Shown piece after piece: positions 1 through 11,568 of a stretch of 64,000 nucleotides of DNA. How positions within the stretch are numbered: position 1 is the stretch's first letter; each line of letters starts with the position of its first letter. The notes beneath the pieces are model-generated. The model saw only the letters and a list, made by a program, of their open reading frames with translations, was not told the DNA's origin and did no database searches. This DNA comes from Escarpia spicata (Eukaryota; Annelida; Polychaeta; Sabellida; Siboglinidae), in assembly GCA_963995525.1 (NCBI GenBank), contig OZ023214.1:10740444-10804443 (forward strand), written 5' to 3'. The position numbers were made by a program, and so were the translations under genes.

Positions 1-660
1 CAGTCGCCTTAGTCCTGCCTCAGCCCACTGTGTTTGATTCAGCCTGTTGCGCTTGAAGATTGTTTTTGATGTTTCGCAATAAATTACCTACCACCTCTTT
101 ATTGTTTGTTGGTTTGAACTCGCACTCTTACCTGGATTGCTTGTATGTGTGATATTTGTTTGTTTGTTGCAATGTATCCTAGCAGTAAGCTAAACAAACA
201 CGGTAACAGAGCACATGGAGTGAGCGTGATGTGCTCACTCCCTTTATGTAGTTGATTGTGATTGAACAGGAAAAATGCGTGACACACTTTTCAAAGATGC
301 ATTAATGGAGGTGTTATTCTACATCTCTATTGTAACAATTTTTCAAGGGTTGTATGATGATGACGAAGGTGTCTCCTTTCCAGAATAAATATAATTATTA
401 TTGCAAGCTATACATTGAAACATTACATGTAAATGTCTAATAATTCATGACACATTTACCAAAAATATGCAAGTCAAAATAGTTGCATGCAATATAAGAA
501 TTATTTAAACATTTATCAAATAAAATACTTCGACTTCTGCAGCAACTAAGGTCGCAAAAGTCAGATTTCTAAACAGAAGCAGGACGGGGGGCTCGGCCCA
601 CTTCATCGCCGACACCGGTTACAGAAACGGTTGATTCGGCCCACGCGAATGCAAGCAGGT
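1..660. other. Intergenic DNA, nothing recognised
   Basis: AT-rich sequence with only short open frames on either strand. I see no protein motif, RNA gene or repeat structure here. Confidence 0.5.
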
Positions 661-764
661 CGCGAATGAATTGTTCGAAACATCCGACTCCCCCCCAATA
701 TGAACCGGAGGCATCGTCGGTGGAATATGTCAACTGTACTGACAATAAAAATGTTTTGGCTTGT

Positions 765-990
765 TGCCGCCGTTTCGCCGTTATGGTTTATGCCTTATGT
801 TATGGCTTTGCATTTATAATTTATTATAGTTTTGGTCTGTCGATGTTTTGGATCTGTCGCCGTTTTAGTGTGTCGCCGTTTTGGTCTGTCGTTGTTTTGG
901 TTGTCGCCGTTTTGGTTTGTCACCATTTTGGATCTGTCGCCGTTTTGGTTGTCGGCATGTCGCTGTTTTGGATCGGTCGCCATTTTGTCT
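765..990. repeat. Degenerate 12-16 bp minisatellite
   Basis: The block is a run of variants of GTCGCCGTTTTGGTCT. The core CCGTTTTGG recurs about every 12 to 16 bases, with interspersed variants such as CCATTTTGG and CTGTTTTGG. It gives open frames on both strands whose translations are simple repeats, so they are not treated as genes. Confidence 0.75.
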
Positions 991-1000
991 TTTGACCTGT

Positions 1001-1570
1001 ATCACTATCAGTGTATCATGATGATGTATCCGCACGTGTTGTAGGTATAAATAATAGTGCGCCGAATAACTTAGTGTTAAACTACTACTGTAGTATGTTC
1101 TACTACACAGCCAACATGCACAGATACACAATTCATTCAGTTCCTATTTCTGTTTGGAAAACAATCACCTTGATAGGAGCATTTCGAATAAATCCACCAG
1201 AATCAACAACAACATGTTTCACACGAGTTCCGTCCATCGCCATTTTTACACGTGACTTCTGACCATATTTATTCTGTCCGAGTGTTAGTTTAAAACAATC
1301 CACTAGAGTGTAGCTCCAGAAAAGTGTTAATCAATTCCCCAGATGGCGACACTGAATCGAAGATTATCGACGGTGGCGCCACCTTGGGATAGGAGTTTCT
1401 TGTAGTAGTAGCTCCATTTAATTGCCGTACAGTCGACTACAGAGAACTGCATTATTGATGTTTTATGGGTAACAAAAAAGTAAATAAAACATTTGTGTAT
1501 GTATTTAAGCCGAATAAAATATGGTGCCGAATTTTTAAATGTAAAAGGAAGAATCGAGCACCAGTCATCA
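1001..1570. other. Intergenic DNA, nothing recognised
   Basis: No coding or RNA feature is supported. A GGTGGCGCCACC palindrome lies near 1372-1383. Confidence 0.4.
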
Positions 1571-1571
1571 G

Positions 1572-1752
1572 CCCTGTGTGGATCCAGAAAGCGAGTCTGG
1601 GGGGGCACCAAACCTCCACTGGCTGCCGAACATTTCAAACGGTCTAGAGGGGTACGGTCATGTGGGCCCATTAAATGGGTCTACGGGCACGCAAAATTAC
1701 AAAGGTCTAGGAGGTACATGCCCCCACGCTCCCTGGATCCGCCTATGGTCTT
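1572..1752. repeat. Short element with imperfect terminal inverted repeats (MITE-like)
   Basis: The left edge near 1577 reads GGATCCAGAAAGCG followed by a G-run. The right edge, read on the minus strand from about 1745, starts GGATCCAGGGAGCG followed by a G-run. The two ends are therefore an imperfect inverted repeat of about 25 bp around a roughly 120-bp centre. There is no coding capacity. A non-autonomous DNA transposon is the simplest reading; a family name cannot be given from this copy alone. Confidence 0.45.
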
Positions 1753-2112
1753 TTACATGTTCATATTATTTGTCTCTCGTGTTACTTGCGTGCAGTTTAT
1801 AGGTTAACTATTAATTAAACGAATGTACTTGTGCAATTTTTGTAATACTCCTTTTTATGGTATTTTTACAAGTATACAATATATGTGCCATTCTTCAGGA
1901 AAATGCAATTCAGTGTCCCGGCGTTAGCTTGTGTCCCACTTTGACTTTCAGCCAAACCTGGCTCTGTAGATAAATCACCTGGAAAGATGCTTATCAATTA
2001 TACTGTAATAAATGCAAATCTTAATATATAGTTTTACTCATGCAAGTATTCAAATACCCGCACCATAATATATCCCCAGATCAGACATTCGATCAACATA
2101 CACAAAGGCCTT
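1753..2112. other. Intergenic DNA, nothing recognised
   Basis: AT-rich, with only short open frames and no recognisable motif. Confidence 0.4.
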
Positions 2113-2114
2113 TT

Positions 2115-2450
2115 ACACATGTAAAGTCAGGTAAGTTCTTATATAGCACAGTATCCAGTCTTTAGGAGTGCTCAGAGCGCTTTACACCTTATTCCCTGGC
2201 AGACCTGTTCAATCAAACACCATCTCGATTTATCTGGGAAGTATTCAGCCACGCTGCAATTAGTGCGCCGAAGACGATTCGTACACATATGTTCACCACT
2301 GTCTATAGCCAGGTACTCATTCATACAGCTGAAGGAACTGAAGCAACATAGAGTAAACGAAATTGCCCAAGATTCGACACCGCCGCACAGGATTCGAACC
2401 CGCGTTCGCTCAGTCGAGAGTCCGGAGCTCTTACCGCTGCGCTACTAGTC
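2115..2450 (-). mobile_element. tRNA-derived SINE, near full length
   Basis: On the minus strand the head, from about 2450, has an A-box-like TAGCGCAGCGGTAAGAGC. It is followed about 30 bases later by a canonical B box, GGGTTCGAATCC. These are the internal RNA polymerase III promoter elements of tRNA. The sequence does not fold into a normal tRNA end and continues into a body of about 250 bp that ends with GTGTAAAGCGCTCTGAGC and an ATATAAG stretch. That layout fits a tRNA-headed SINE rather than a tRNA gene. A second head lies at 2575-2670 and a tail copy at 62385-62520, which supports dispersal. Confidence 0.8.
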
Positions 2451-2574
2451 AGGTTCACAATGTTAACATTTGTATTTTCGTTCATTTTTTTTTAGATTTG
2501 CAAACCTATGCATTTTTTGAAACTTTATGATATAGTGAATCTGAAAACCAATGTTTGCATTTTTTAAAGCTACA

Positions 2575-2670
2575 TATGTCGGCTGAATGAAATGAAGTAG
2601 TGTAGAGTGAGCGAATTTGCCTGAGATTCAAAGCGGCAGCACAGGATTCGAACCTGGGTTCTCAAAATTT
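2575..2670 (-). mobile_element. tRNA-derived SINE fragment
   Basis: The minus strand contains the B box AGGTTCGAATCC. The downstream body matches the adjacent SINE at 2115-2450 over about 75 bases, with several substitutions (for example CTGTGCTGCCGC against CTGTGCGGCGGT). The A-box side is lost and the fragment runs into the AT satellite at 2685. Confidence 0.7.
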
Positions 2671-2681
2671 GTATGACCAAA

Positions 2682-2707
2682 ATCAGGTGCGTATATATAT
2701 ATATATG

Positions 2708-2766
<59 letters not shown>

Positions 2767-2895
2767 CATACATACGTACATACATACACACATATATGTA
2801 TGTTTATATATATATATATATATATATACAGCATATATATATATACGCACCTGATACGCACCTGATATATATACTGTATATATATATATATATAC
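2682..2895. repeat. AT microsatellite inside a long palindrome
   Basis: ATCAGGTGCG, a TA run and GCTG on the left (from 2682) are mirrored as CAGC, a TA run and CGCACCTGAT on the right (ending 2855). The arms are about 29 bp and differ mainly by one TA unit. The centre is (TA)n plus a short (ACAT)n tract. A second CGCACCTGAT follows immediately to 2866. Confidence 0.85.
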
Positions 2896-2899
2896 ACTT

Positions 2900-3380
2900 T
2901 CTACCTGTTCGCACCATAACACTACAAAATACTTTGTAATTATATGGTATATAACCAGAAAACGTTAATACACGTTTGATGGACATTTGGACACCTAAAA
3001 AAGTGACCAAATTGCATAAATTACGACAGCATAATAAATGTCGGAGACAATTTCGCATTATTTTTGTCTGCATCATAACTGTCTTCAACATAGCAATATA
3101 TCGTGGGGAGACTAGGGTGTATTGGTCTAATTATTTTAAAGAGTAACTTTTTTTTAACTTAAGACAGCTGAAAGTCTCACAGGATTTCAATAATAAACAT
3201 AGCAAACTTTGGCAATTGTTTTATTTTATAGGATATCTAGCTTGTGTACTTATCGCCGACATTTTAAATTTTGTCCCATGATATCTCGGAAATCAGTTAA
3301 ACAAATTAGCTGACAATTATTTTTGGCTTGTTTATATCGTTCTGCATATAACTACCAAAGAATGTTTCAAAATGCATACG
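2900..3380. other. Intergenic DNA, nothing recognised
   Basis: AT-rich, with only short open frames. It borders the 3' end of the LINE that follows. Confidence 0.4.
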
Positions 3381-4395
3381 TACAGATACATATACTTTAT
3401 TGTCATGATCAACATAAAATATATGTCAATGGAATGTGTCTTGGTGATGAAATGTACATCCACATCACACATACTACAAACATACAATAAAATAAAATAA
3501 ATAAATAAACTAATAAAAAAATATAAAATTGTCTATAAAAACATCCATTAAAATTGCAAGGCTAAGCTAAAACTAACACATAAAAGAAGAATAAAATACA
3601 CCTGGCAAAATTACATTCCATTTAATCTCTGATGATGCAGCCACGGCAAGAGGGAAACAACTGTCTCTGAAGCGATTTGTCTTAGCTCGGATATTCCGGA
3701 ATCGCCTGAAGGAAGTTGTTGGAATATAATAGATGGTGTGTCGGGTCACTGATCATATTGTGAGCTCTAGTCTTGGATCTTTCACTCAATGTAACTGATA
3801 GAGTGGTGAAATCACTGCCGACGATCTTGGATATTGTTTTCACCACTGTGTCCAGCTTGTTCTGACGCTGGCTGATGTTGCCGAATCACACACACACACG
3901 GAGAATGTACAACTGAACAAGAATCTCTCGCCTCTGACCGAACTTCTTCAGCTGGCACAGGAAGTGGAGCCTTTGTTGGTCATTCTTCTCGACTACATCC
4001 GTGTTTTTCTCCCATCCCAGGTCACTAGAGATGATGGTATTACATTACATACATTTGAAGCAGTCCACCCTTTCAAAGGCTTCGCCGTTGACAATTATTG
4101 GGGCAACTGGGGCTTTCTTCTTTTTAAAATCAACGATAATCTCCCTTGTTTTGGACACGTTCAGTTGAAGATTGTTTTCGTCACACCACGACACCAGCCT
4201 GTCCATATATGGCGGTACTCAGACTTACCTGAGTTCCTCACTAGCCCTTTCACTGTGGTATCATCTGCACACTTCACTAGCTGTTGGGAGAAACATTGGA
4301 ACACACAGTCGTTCTTGAAAAGCGACTACAGGAGCGGGGAGAGGACACAACTCTGGGGAGTTCCGGTGTTCAAGATGGTAGTTTTGGAAACCATG

Positions 4396-4689
4396 TCATT
4401 CATTTTGACGACCTGAGGTCGGAGTAGAGGAAAGTCGTGTAGCCAGTAACACATGGAGACGCAGCTTGTCGAAGAGTATTTGCGGAACGATCGTATTGAA
4501 CGCGGAACTATAATCTACGAACAGGATGTTTGCATACGTGTTCGGAGAATTCAGATGCTGCAAGACTAAGTGGGCCAATGCAACGGCGTCATAAGTGGAC
4601 CGGTTTTCCGTGTACGCGACCTGGAGTGGTGGCATGTTGGAGTTGGTGACCGATTTCAGGTACTTGATAACCACGCGCTCCAGCACCAC
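4396..4689 (-). pseudogene. LINE reverse transcriptase core fragment
   Basis: The 97-residue frame has QVAYTENRSTYDAVA followed by ILFVDYSSAFNTIVP. The latter is the motif-A block, with its catalytic-type Asp, of non-LTR reverse transcriptases. It continues the fragment at 4746-5144 after a frame break. The GTPQSCVLSP-like block and C-terminal motifs follow in other frames down to about 4060. Confidence 0.82.
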
Positions 4690-4745
4690 TGACGTCAGAG
4701 CAAGGAATTAAATATTTCCGTGAATACGTGAACCTGTTAATCAGC

Positions 4746-5144
4746 TCAATGTTTCACTGTGAAGGTGGAAACTTTGTCAGGACCAGATGCCTTCCTGTTG
4801 GTCTGCTGCTTGAAGAATGTCCTCACCTCGTGCTCCTGCACGGCAAAGGGAAGAGAGACTGGCACAGCAAGATCGGGCGGGCTGACCGAATCAAGCGTCG
4901 AAATTCTGTGAATGAAGTTGTCCGGTGTTGCAGAATCAGAGCCAGGAGTGGAAGACTTCTGCTTGTAGCTAGTAACACTCTGCAGGGCCTGCCAGAGAGC
5001 GCAGTTGTCGTTGGAAAGGAACTGACCTTTCAGCTTTCTCCTGTAGTCAGACTTTGCTCCCCGTATTGCTCTTTTGACATTGTACCTGGCCTTATTGTAT
5101 AGTGCACGGTTTACACTCTTGAAAACATCCCCTTTCTCTTTCAA
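4746..5144 (-). pseudogene. LINE ORF2 fragment: linker before reverse transcriptase
   Basis: A 132-residue open frame contains a basic YNKARYNVKRAIRGAKSDY stretch, an ALWQALQSVTSYK segment and ends near KASGPDKV. That order is typical of the region between endonuclease and reverse transcriptase in CR1/Rex1-type elements. The KASGPD motif marks the start of the reverse transcriptase domain. The frame breaks just after it and resumes in the next piece at 4689. Confidence 0.8.
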
Positions 5145-5640
5145 CTTGAATTTAAGGTATCTGGGGAATTATTTATCATTGCTGAACACTTTGACAAACT
5201 TCTGGGAATGCACAGATCCTGGCAGAAGCTTATGTAAAACGTCACGGTGTCAGTACATTCATGAATGTCTGTGCATGCGTGTGTAAACGAGTTCCAGTCT
5301 GTATTGGCCAAACAGTCTCGGAGACGCTGAATAGATTCAGGGTCCCAGCGCTTGACATTGCGAACGCAGGGTTTCGCTATTGTAAGCTTCTTACGGTAGG
5401 AAGGTAGACCATGGTCGGAGAAGCCAATTGGCGCACGTGGGACCGCATGAGAGGCATCCCCGGTTATGCTCTAGCAGTGATCCAAAGTGCTTTCCTTTCT
5501 AGTAGCATACTTGATATGTTCCTCATACTTTGTAAGATATTTAGACAGCGTAGTGTTGTTGAAGTCACCGAGAAGTAGCAGAAGGAATCAGGGTTTATAT
5601 GTTGTTCTGTTTCTAGTTTGATTGCACAAACTGTTGATCA

Positions 5641-6330
5641 TGACTGGGATTTGTGATTTGTGACAGTATTTAAAAACCTCCCAACATTTGAAAATAAACT
5701 GGCGCATGAATTGACGAGCGTAGCGACTCGCGGCGGTATGACAAAAACTGAAACGGAAATGACGTAACTATCAAAACGCGCCATGTCCATCCACTTAGTA
5801 AAATAATCGCTAAACATCTTTCTGCATTAATCCGGAATACGACTACACAACAAAGGAAACATTCACGGTACTTACAGCGTTGAAAGTAGCATTGGTTGTT
5901 GTAAGTTGATTCGTTGTTCAAGTTTTATTTACCACGGTAGAAGACCCCTATATTAAGGCAGGAATCAGACCATGAGTACACAAGCATCGGAAATCCACCG
6001 GTCAGCCCGTCGGGCCGCCCGGCATCAAACCACGGCCAGGCTGCTATAAGTTTCAGGGTCACGGCTTTCGAGTATGCATCTTTTCAGACGGACCTGTTTC
6101 AGTGCCATGGTTTTTTTTACACAACGAAGTTAGGCGTTTGTGTAGATATACCTCAGACGTCCGATGACTAGTGGCGTCTAACTTTTGACCCCAAAAATCA
6201 TGACTTCTCAAAACATATGTAAATATTGGATTAAACTAAATATTGTATTGTTTCTTGGTGGACTCATTTGCTTATGGAGAACATTTTGGTTAGGTGAATA
6301 CATCATGCAAGTGTTGCTCGCAGAAATGTC
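5641..6330. other. Intergenic DNA, nothing recognised
   Basis: No credible coding region, RNA gene or ordered repeat found. Confidence 0.4.
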
Positions 6331-6337
6331 ACATGTA

Positions 6338-6656
6338 GTGCAGTGGCGCAGGAACGAAATTCATATTGGGGGGACTGCCGGAGCTTCAGCACCACTGACA
6401 AATTTTCGCAGGCGCGCCGCCGCATATCTTCACACCTTCCTTCACCTTCTGGCTGTTTTTGTTGGCTCGACTGTGTGACATCGAAAGACTGGCGTGGGGA
6501 GGCGGGGATTGCTTTGGAAATTTTTTCGCCGCCGCGCCGCCACAAAAACAAACATTCACGCTCACATTTAAGGGGGGGGGGGCAGAACCATATGTCTTCC
6601 CCGGATAAATTCCAGGGGGCAGCTGCTCCCCTCCCCCTGTTCCCGCGCCTATGATG
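6338..6656. repeat. Putative short element with inverted ends (MITE-like)
   Basis: The left end has TGGCGCAGGAAC. The right end, read on the minus strand, has TAGGCGCGGGAAC. Each end is followed inward by G-rich sequence, and a G-run lies near 6571-6580. Length is about 320 bp with no gene. The layout resembles the element at 1572-1752, but I cannot align the interiors. Confidence 0.4.
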
Positions 6657-6660
6657 TATA

Positions 6661-7190
6661 GTTACATAGAGTGGCTGGTGCATATAGAGACACATGGAGC
6701 AGTCAATACGCTCCACTTCGAGAGATTTGTATTAGCCAACATCCCGACGTCTCTTCTTCTTATGTACGCCGTGTGACTGGAGGTCACGGTCGACGGTTTG
6801 GCGCCAGTTTATTCTTGTTCATTCTCTTCTTCTCTGACCAGCTGGATGCTTGGTGGGCAAATCTATATACTCGGTGGGAGCTCCACGACATAATCGAGCT
6901 AGTTGATGCGCTTTTTCTATATTGCTGTCGAGTATGCAGGTTTTCCATATTGTATATGGTCGTCTTCGTTTGTCACGATATAGATATAGATGCACGGCAT
7001 CTAACATAGAAATATGCACCAGGCGAACACGTGTCTTGTTCAAGTTTTGGTACATGAGCAGAGATGGAAGATTATATAAACTAGATATAGGTGTATGAAA
7101 GGCAGCACGCAAGAGACAGCTAATGGGCAACACTGCAAAACAAAGGGTGGGAAACTGAGTACGAGGAGATCCAATATGTATACTAAGGCA
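6661..7190. other. Intergenic DNA, nothing recognised
   Basis: Short open frames only; no feature is supported. Confidence 0.4.
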
Positions 7191-7199
7191 AGTCAACGT

Positions 7200-7655
7200 C
7201 GAAGAAGGGCCATACGAGAGGGAGAGAGGGAGAGAGAGAGGGAGAGAGAGAGGGGGGGGAGGGAGAGAGAGAGGACGAGAGAGAGAGGGGGGAGAGAGGG
7301 AGAGGAACTGAGAGAGAGAGAGAGAGGGGGGGGAGAGAGAGGGGAGAGAGAGAGAGGGGGGGGAGGAGAGAGATAGAGAGAGAGGGGAACTGAGAGAGAG
7401 GGGGAGAGAGGGAGTGACGTAGGAAGGGATGGTGGGAGGAACGGAGGGAGGGAGGCGGGGAAGCGGGGAGGGGAGGGAGACAGGGAGGCAGGGAGGCAGG
7501 GAGGCAGGGAGGCAGGGAGGCAGGGAGGCAGGGAGGCAGGGAGGCAGGGAGGCAGGGAGGCAGGGAGGCAGGTAGGGAGGCAGTGAGGGAGGCAGTGAGG
7601 GAGGGTGGGAAGGAGAGAGGGAAGGAGGGAGGGAGGTAGGCAGGGTGAATGAAAT
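7200..7655. repeat. Purine-rich satellite: (GA)n plus 8-bp GGCAGGGA array
   Basis: An almost pure A/G strand. Positions 7219-7420 are (GA)n with G runs. About 7480-7572 is a tandem array of the 8-mer GGCAGGGA (about 11 copies), then related variants. Both strands stay open for long distances and give Ser/Pro/Leu-rich or Arg/Glu-rich simple translations, so no gene is called. Confidence 0.92.
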
Positions 7656-7799
7656 AGAGACAGAGAGAGAGAGAAGGCTAAGAAACATTTGAGTTAATCC
7701 ACCGTGACAAAATGACGGCGATTCGTAAGGCGCGTGGTATTCCCGATCACGATGAAGATAAAATTCTTTAAAGAAAATGTTCAACCTTGAAAACATAAA

Positions 7800-8290
7800 T
7801 AGCATGACCACGGAAGGAATTGTTTGGGAAATACAATTTGAAATACGTCTGCTCCCGAGTAAGCGTTACAACCAAAAATATCAGGAAGACTATCACATAT
7901 CAGATCAAGCAGTGGCTGTACACTGCATGCAACTGGAGAGTCTGTGTTCCTATACGGATGCGAGTCTTGGACACTGACAAAGACACCCAGTAAGTAAGTA
8001 GGTGGGTGCTACACCAGGATGCTGAGAGCCATATTTAGTATTAACAGGAAAGATCATTGGATAACTGTAGAGCAATGTTGGATATGAACAAAATCACCAA
8101 GAAGAAAGAAGTCTGAGGTTTGCTGGGCATTGCTGGAGACATAAGGATGAAATGGCACCCAAGACCACCCTGTTGCAACCAGCGCGTGAATTAAGAGCAA
8201 GACAGACCAGCTTTGATCTTTATTGACTCGGTGATGGAAGATGCTGGGCTGGAACTAGAGAAGCTAAAAACGACGGCTGTGTATGGGGGA
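7800..8290 (+). mobile_element. LINE C-terminal tail fragment (RTE-like)
   Basis: One plus-strand frame near 7945-7990 reads VFLYGCESWTLTK. Shortly after comes CYTRMLRAIF (about 8005-8035), then a DHWITVEQ and a CWALLET-like stretch. These are the usual blocks downstream of the reverse transcriptase core in RTE-type and similar LINEs. Stops and frame changes interrupt them, so this is a dead 3' fragment. Confidence 0.7.
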
Positions 8291-8630
8291 CAAACGGCTT
8301 TTTATGTGTCGATCACGTCCTACGGATGGTAGACCATTCTCTTACCGCATTTTTCCTCAATAAGTTTCTCAAAGTATGTTTATTAAATATTCTCGACGTT
8401 CGCGCGTAGCTGTTCTAAACCATTTGGAATTTAAAGGCACCATCCTGTGTTTATGCGTCGACTTGCCGACAATCGGATCACAGTGACTGTTGTGGCGTTA
8501 TCAGCAGTTCGCATCACCGAGTGTGTGTAATCTTATATATGTAGCGATAACTAGTATGTAACGCAGGTTTTTGACAAACGTGTAATCAATAAGTCCTTTA
8601 ATATGCACTTGTGGCAATGTCAAAAACGGT
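8291..8630. other. Intergenic DNA, nothing recognised
   Basis: No supported feature. Confidence 0.4.
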
Positions 8631-8633
8631 ATG

Positions 8634-8716
8634 CATGCGTGTGCGTGTGCGTGTGCGTGTGCGTGTGCGTGTGCGTGTGCGTGTGCGTGTGCGTGTGCGT
8701 GTGCATGTGCGTATGT
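8634..8716. repeat. (GTGTGC)n microsatellite
   Basis: About 13 copies of the hexamer GTGTGC, nearly uninterrupted. Confidence 0.95.
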
Positions 8717-8719
8717 GGG

Positions 8720-10020
8720 AGAGGAGGGGGTAACATGTACGATATATAATATAGACTATAGATCGTGCACACGTATACTTTAAGTGTGCTATTTTGAAAA
8801 TAAAAGTGTTTTGAATAAGCTTCCCCATTGACATTAATTGATCACTATCCCATCTGGAAAAGGAGCGATTATGATTTAGGAAAGTGCCTGCCAAATTGGT
8901 AAACATCAGTATCATTCTGGAAGCGCAATCGCAAGGGAAAAAACAAACCATTCTATATAACACCAGTCTTCAAAATAACATAAATGCATTATGCAACAAC
9001 GACACGACGTTTTTTCCGTATGTACGTGTTACTATTCAACATCCGAGTTATTTTTACTACGCGAACTATCACTCGCGACACAGACGACGCGACCCGTCAA
9101 AGCTGATTGGAAGCCGACGGTGAAATTGTCGTCTGCTCGCGTCACCTTCCCGCGCTGACGGACACGTCGGTACGTCTAAGTCTCACTGTCGGCGGTGTCG
9201 ACACCCGCCTGTTTCGTCGACGAATCGAGCACAGGTCGTTAAATCGAAATACGATCAACTCCTGCATTGTCTTGCCGCTTAACAGTCCTGCGAACGAAAC
9301 GGACCCCCGCGAGCGTATGTTGACAGGTGTCAGCGCGAGTGATCGATGGTCGATCGACGGTGCCCCGGATCCGTTTCGTTTCTTCCATTATTTTCCACCG
9401 CCGTCTCCGGGCAATTTTCGCACTTGTATATCGCGGCGAAAATTGTCCTTTTGACGCCGAACAATCGAATTTGTCCAAATGAAAATTAGTTCGTGATAAG
9501 CGTGCAGGTGTGTGAATTTGCGATCCGCGAGTCAACAATGTTGTTCGTCAGCCAGCGAAAGAGAGCAGATTTGCGCCAAAATGCTGGCCTATCATAACCG
9601 GACAAATAAATTAATCAATGGCGTAACACAATACGTAAGACGCGAATCTATTAATGGAATAATGACAATGGCTTCTGTTTTTAAATATGCCATTGGACTA
9701 GCCAATGGCACGTTAGTCTTTGCAACACTGCCAACAGAAACGGCGAACCTAGGCCTACTTTAGTACGTCAAATGTTTGTTCTGGTGAACAAACGAAATAA
9801 AACGTCAAGATTATCATCTTAAAAAATAGTTGTTCAGTATTAGGCCCGACAGAATGGTATCATAAGAAGTGATGGTTAATTGGCCAGTATCCGACTTAAG
9901 TCTTAACAAGTTGCAATCGTTGTTATTTTATTTTAAATGTTTTCTATTGTAAATGTTACAAATGAGCCGATTGGTCTATACAAGTATTGTTAACTTTTGT
10001 GAGCATAATATGAAATGTGC
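8720..10020. other. Intergenic DNA with a CpG-richer stretch
   Basis: Positions 9070-9500 are visibly richer in CpG than the surroundings and contain the palindrome GGTGTCGACACC near 9196. The open frames there are short and unlike known proteins. A regulatory or unmethylated segment is possible but not shown. Confidence 0.35.
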
Positions 10021-10023
10021 ATA

Positions 10024-10053
10024 AATACATATACATATATATTATATATGTAT

Positions 10054-10104
<51 letters not shown>

Positions 10105-10105
10105 G

Positions 10106-10137
<32 letters not shown>

Positions 10138-10160
10138 GGTATATATATATATATAGACTA
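10024..10160. repeat. (TA)n / (CA)n microsatellite
   Basis: Alternating TA with a central (CA)n run at about 10073-10088. Confidence 0.93.
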
Positions 10161-10735
10161 TATGAAAACTGCGAATTCGCGCGAAGAAATCTCGATTCTG
10201 TTTTTTCTACGTACTAACTTACTTTGATTTCGTGCACGTAGGCGCTTTTCACGTATATATGTTATTCTAAAACGTTTCCGCTGTACTCAACACAATTGAA
10301 AGAAAATGTCAACTAAATTATTTAAAACGTGTCGTAATATATAAAAATGACAAAATGCGATCACGCACCGTCGCCATTCCCGGCGTTCTCTGAGTCGTGG
10401 ATGCTATGCACACTGGGTAAATTATGCATTCTTTATGCATGTTATGGCTGATTTTTCTGTCAATAGATTGTGTTTGGGTGTTATAAACACGAGACGTTTG
10501 CCCGCAAAAATGTGACCGATTTCATAGTTAGATCGTTCTCTTGTCTTAAGAGTATGAAGTCATCGCTTGATTAACGATTTTCTGTAGTCAAAGAGCAGTC
10601 TGAAGAATGCAAGGAAAGGTTAACATAACTTTTCTATAAGTAAATAAATTCATAATATTTTGGTATGATGCCATGTAGAAAATAGAACTGTCAGTAAACA
10701 CTGATCTCCAGTGATCAAATCATACAAATTACACA
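10161..10735. other. Intergenic DNA, nothing recognised
   Basis: No supported feature. Confidence 0.4.
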
Positions 10736-10737
10736 GA

Positions 10738-11568
10738 GCCTACACATACACATACGGCGGCAAACGGCTCGACGGCAAAACTGCTCGACGGTAAACCTTC
10801 CAAAATCGAAACAAAAGTGATTTAAAAAAATTCAAAAAAGGCAAATCTCGACGGCAAGCGCCAAAAAAATCGCTCTAATTGGATTAGCACAGACGATTTT
10901 CAAAAAAATGCCGCGCGGCAAATTTATTCTTTGACCAAACAGCGTTGTTGTTTTAGTGTGACGTCAAATTGCACATGTCATATTACACGTGTTCCAATAC
11001 CGATGTAAAACAAAATGACACATTCATTGTTTTATATGTTTTGTTTAAGTTGGGGTAATTTTGATTTGATTTTCGAAAAAAATAAGTAATCCAGTGAATA
11101 CCATGTCTAATTAGAAGCTCAGCATTAAATGATTTGCAGAAGGAACACAGTTTTTATAATGATATTCCAATGTAACAAAATATATGAACAACACGTAGTT
11201 ACATGGATGCAAGGAAAGTGTCCGACTGAATTAGCAGCGTCGTCTGTTGATAACCATGACAAAATCGATCATCGTAACTGTCCAGTTCACGGACAAGCCT
11301 ATGGAATTCTCCAAACTTGTTTCTCTTCTGAAGAGTTTCGTCTTCGATAGTTGCATTGTCTTTACCTTCAGGCTAACTACAGTAGGAGTAATTCGCTTCC
11401 TCACTATTGATTCTTTGGACCACCATCTTTTATAGCATCCACAAAGAGTTCACGTGACACATTTGCATATGCCGTCGGAGATTGCCGCGCTCTGTGTATT
11501 AGGCTCTGCTCCCAGTTTGCTGCTTTGCTGTCGAGGTTCTGCAGTTGCCGTCGAGTAGTGTATTAGGC
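10738..11568. mobile_element. Putative TIR element with CTCGACGGCAA motifs
   Basis: The left end has GCCTACACATAC, then CGGCGGCAAACGGCTCGACG and further CTCGACGG copies to about 10855. The right end, read on the minus strand from 11568, has GCCTAATACACTACTCGACG, and a second inverted end starts AGAGCCTAATACACAGAGC near 11514. The repeated motif therefore faces inward from both sides. The interior of about 600 bp has no recognisable protein. Boundaries and target duplication are not resolved. Confidence 0.4.

Larger units (their letters stand above)
3385..5640 (-). mobile_element. Decayed non-LTR retrotransposon (CR1/L2/Rex1-like)
   Basis: Fragments of an endonuclease plus reverse transcriptase polyprotein run along the minus strand in the expected order. 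The endonuclease end (about 5460-5290) keeps a SDHGLPSYR-type motif and an RDCLANTDWNSF-type linker. Next come the linker and thumb region at 5144-4746, reverse transcriptase core pieces at 4689-4396, and a degenerate C-terminal part with LQLNVSKTREIIVDFKKKK near 4170-4100. The 3' end has a GACAATAAAGTAT-type tail near 3390-3410. Frame changes and stops separate the pieces, so the copy is dead. The clade is inferred from motif wording only. Confidence 0.8.

Noticed and set aside
666..1131. Several short proteins on both strands
   Set aside because: Driven by the degenerate CCGTTTTGG minisatellite.
2380..2450. tRNA gene on the minus strand
   Set aside because: A and B boxes are present, but the sequence lacks a normal acceptor stem and continues into a repeated body. 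A second head copy sits 200 bp away, so it is a SINE.
6819..7811. 330-codon Ser/Pro/Leu-rich protein
   Set aside because: The frame is produced by the purine-rich (GA)n and GGCAGGGA arrays; no sequence outside the repeat resembles a protein domain.
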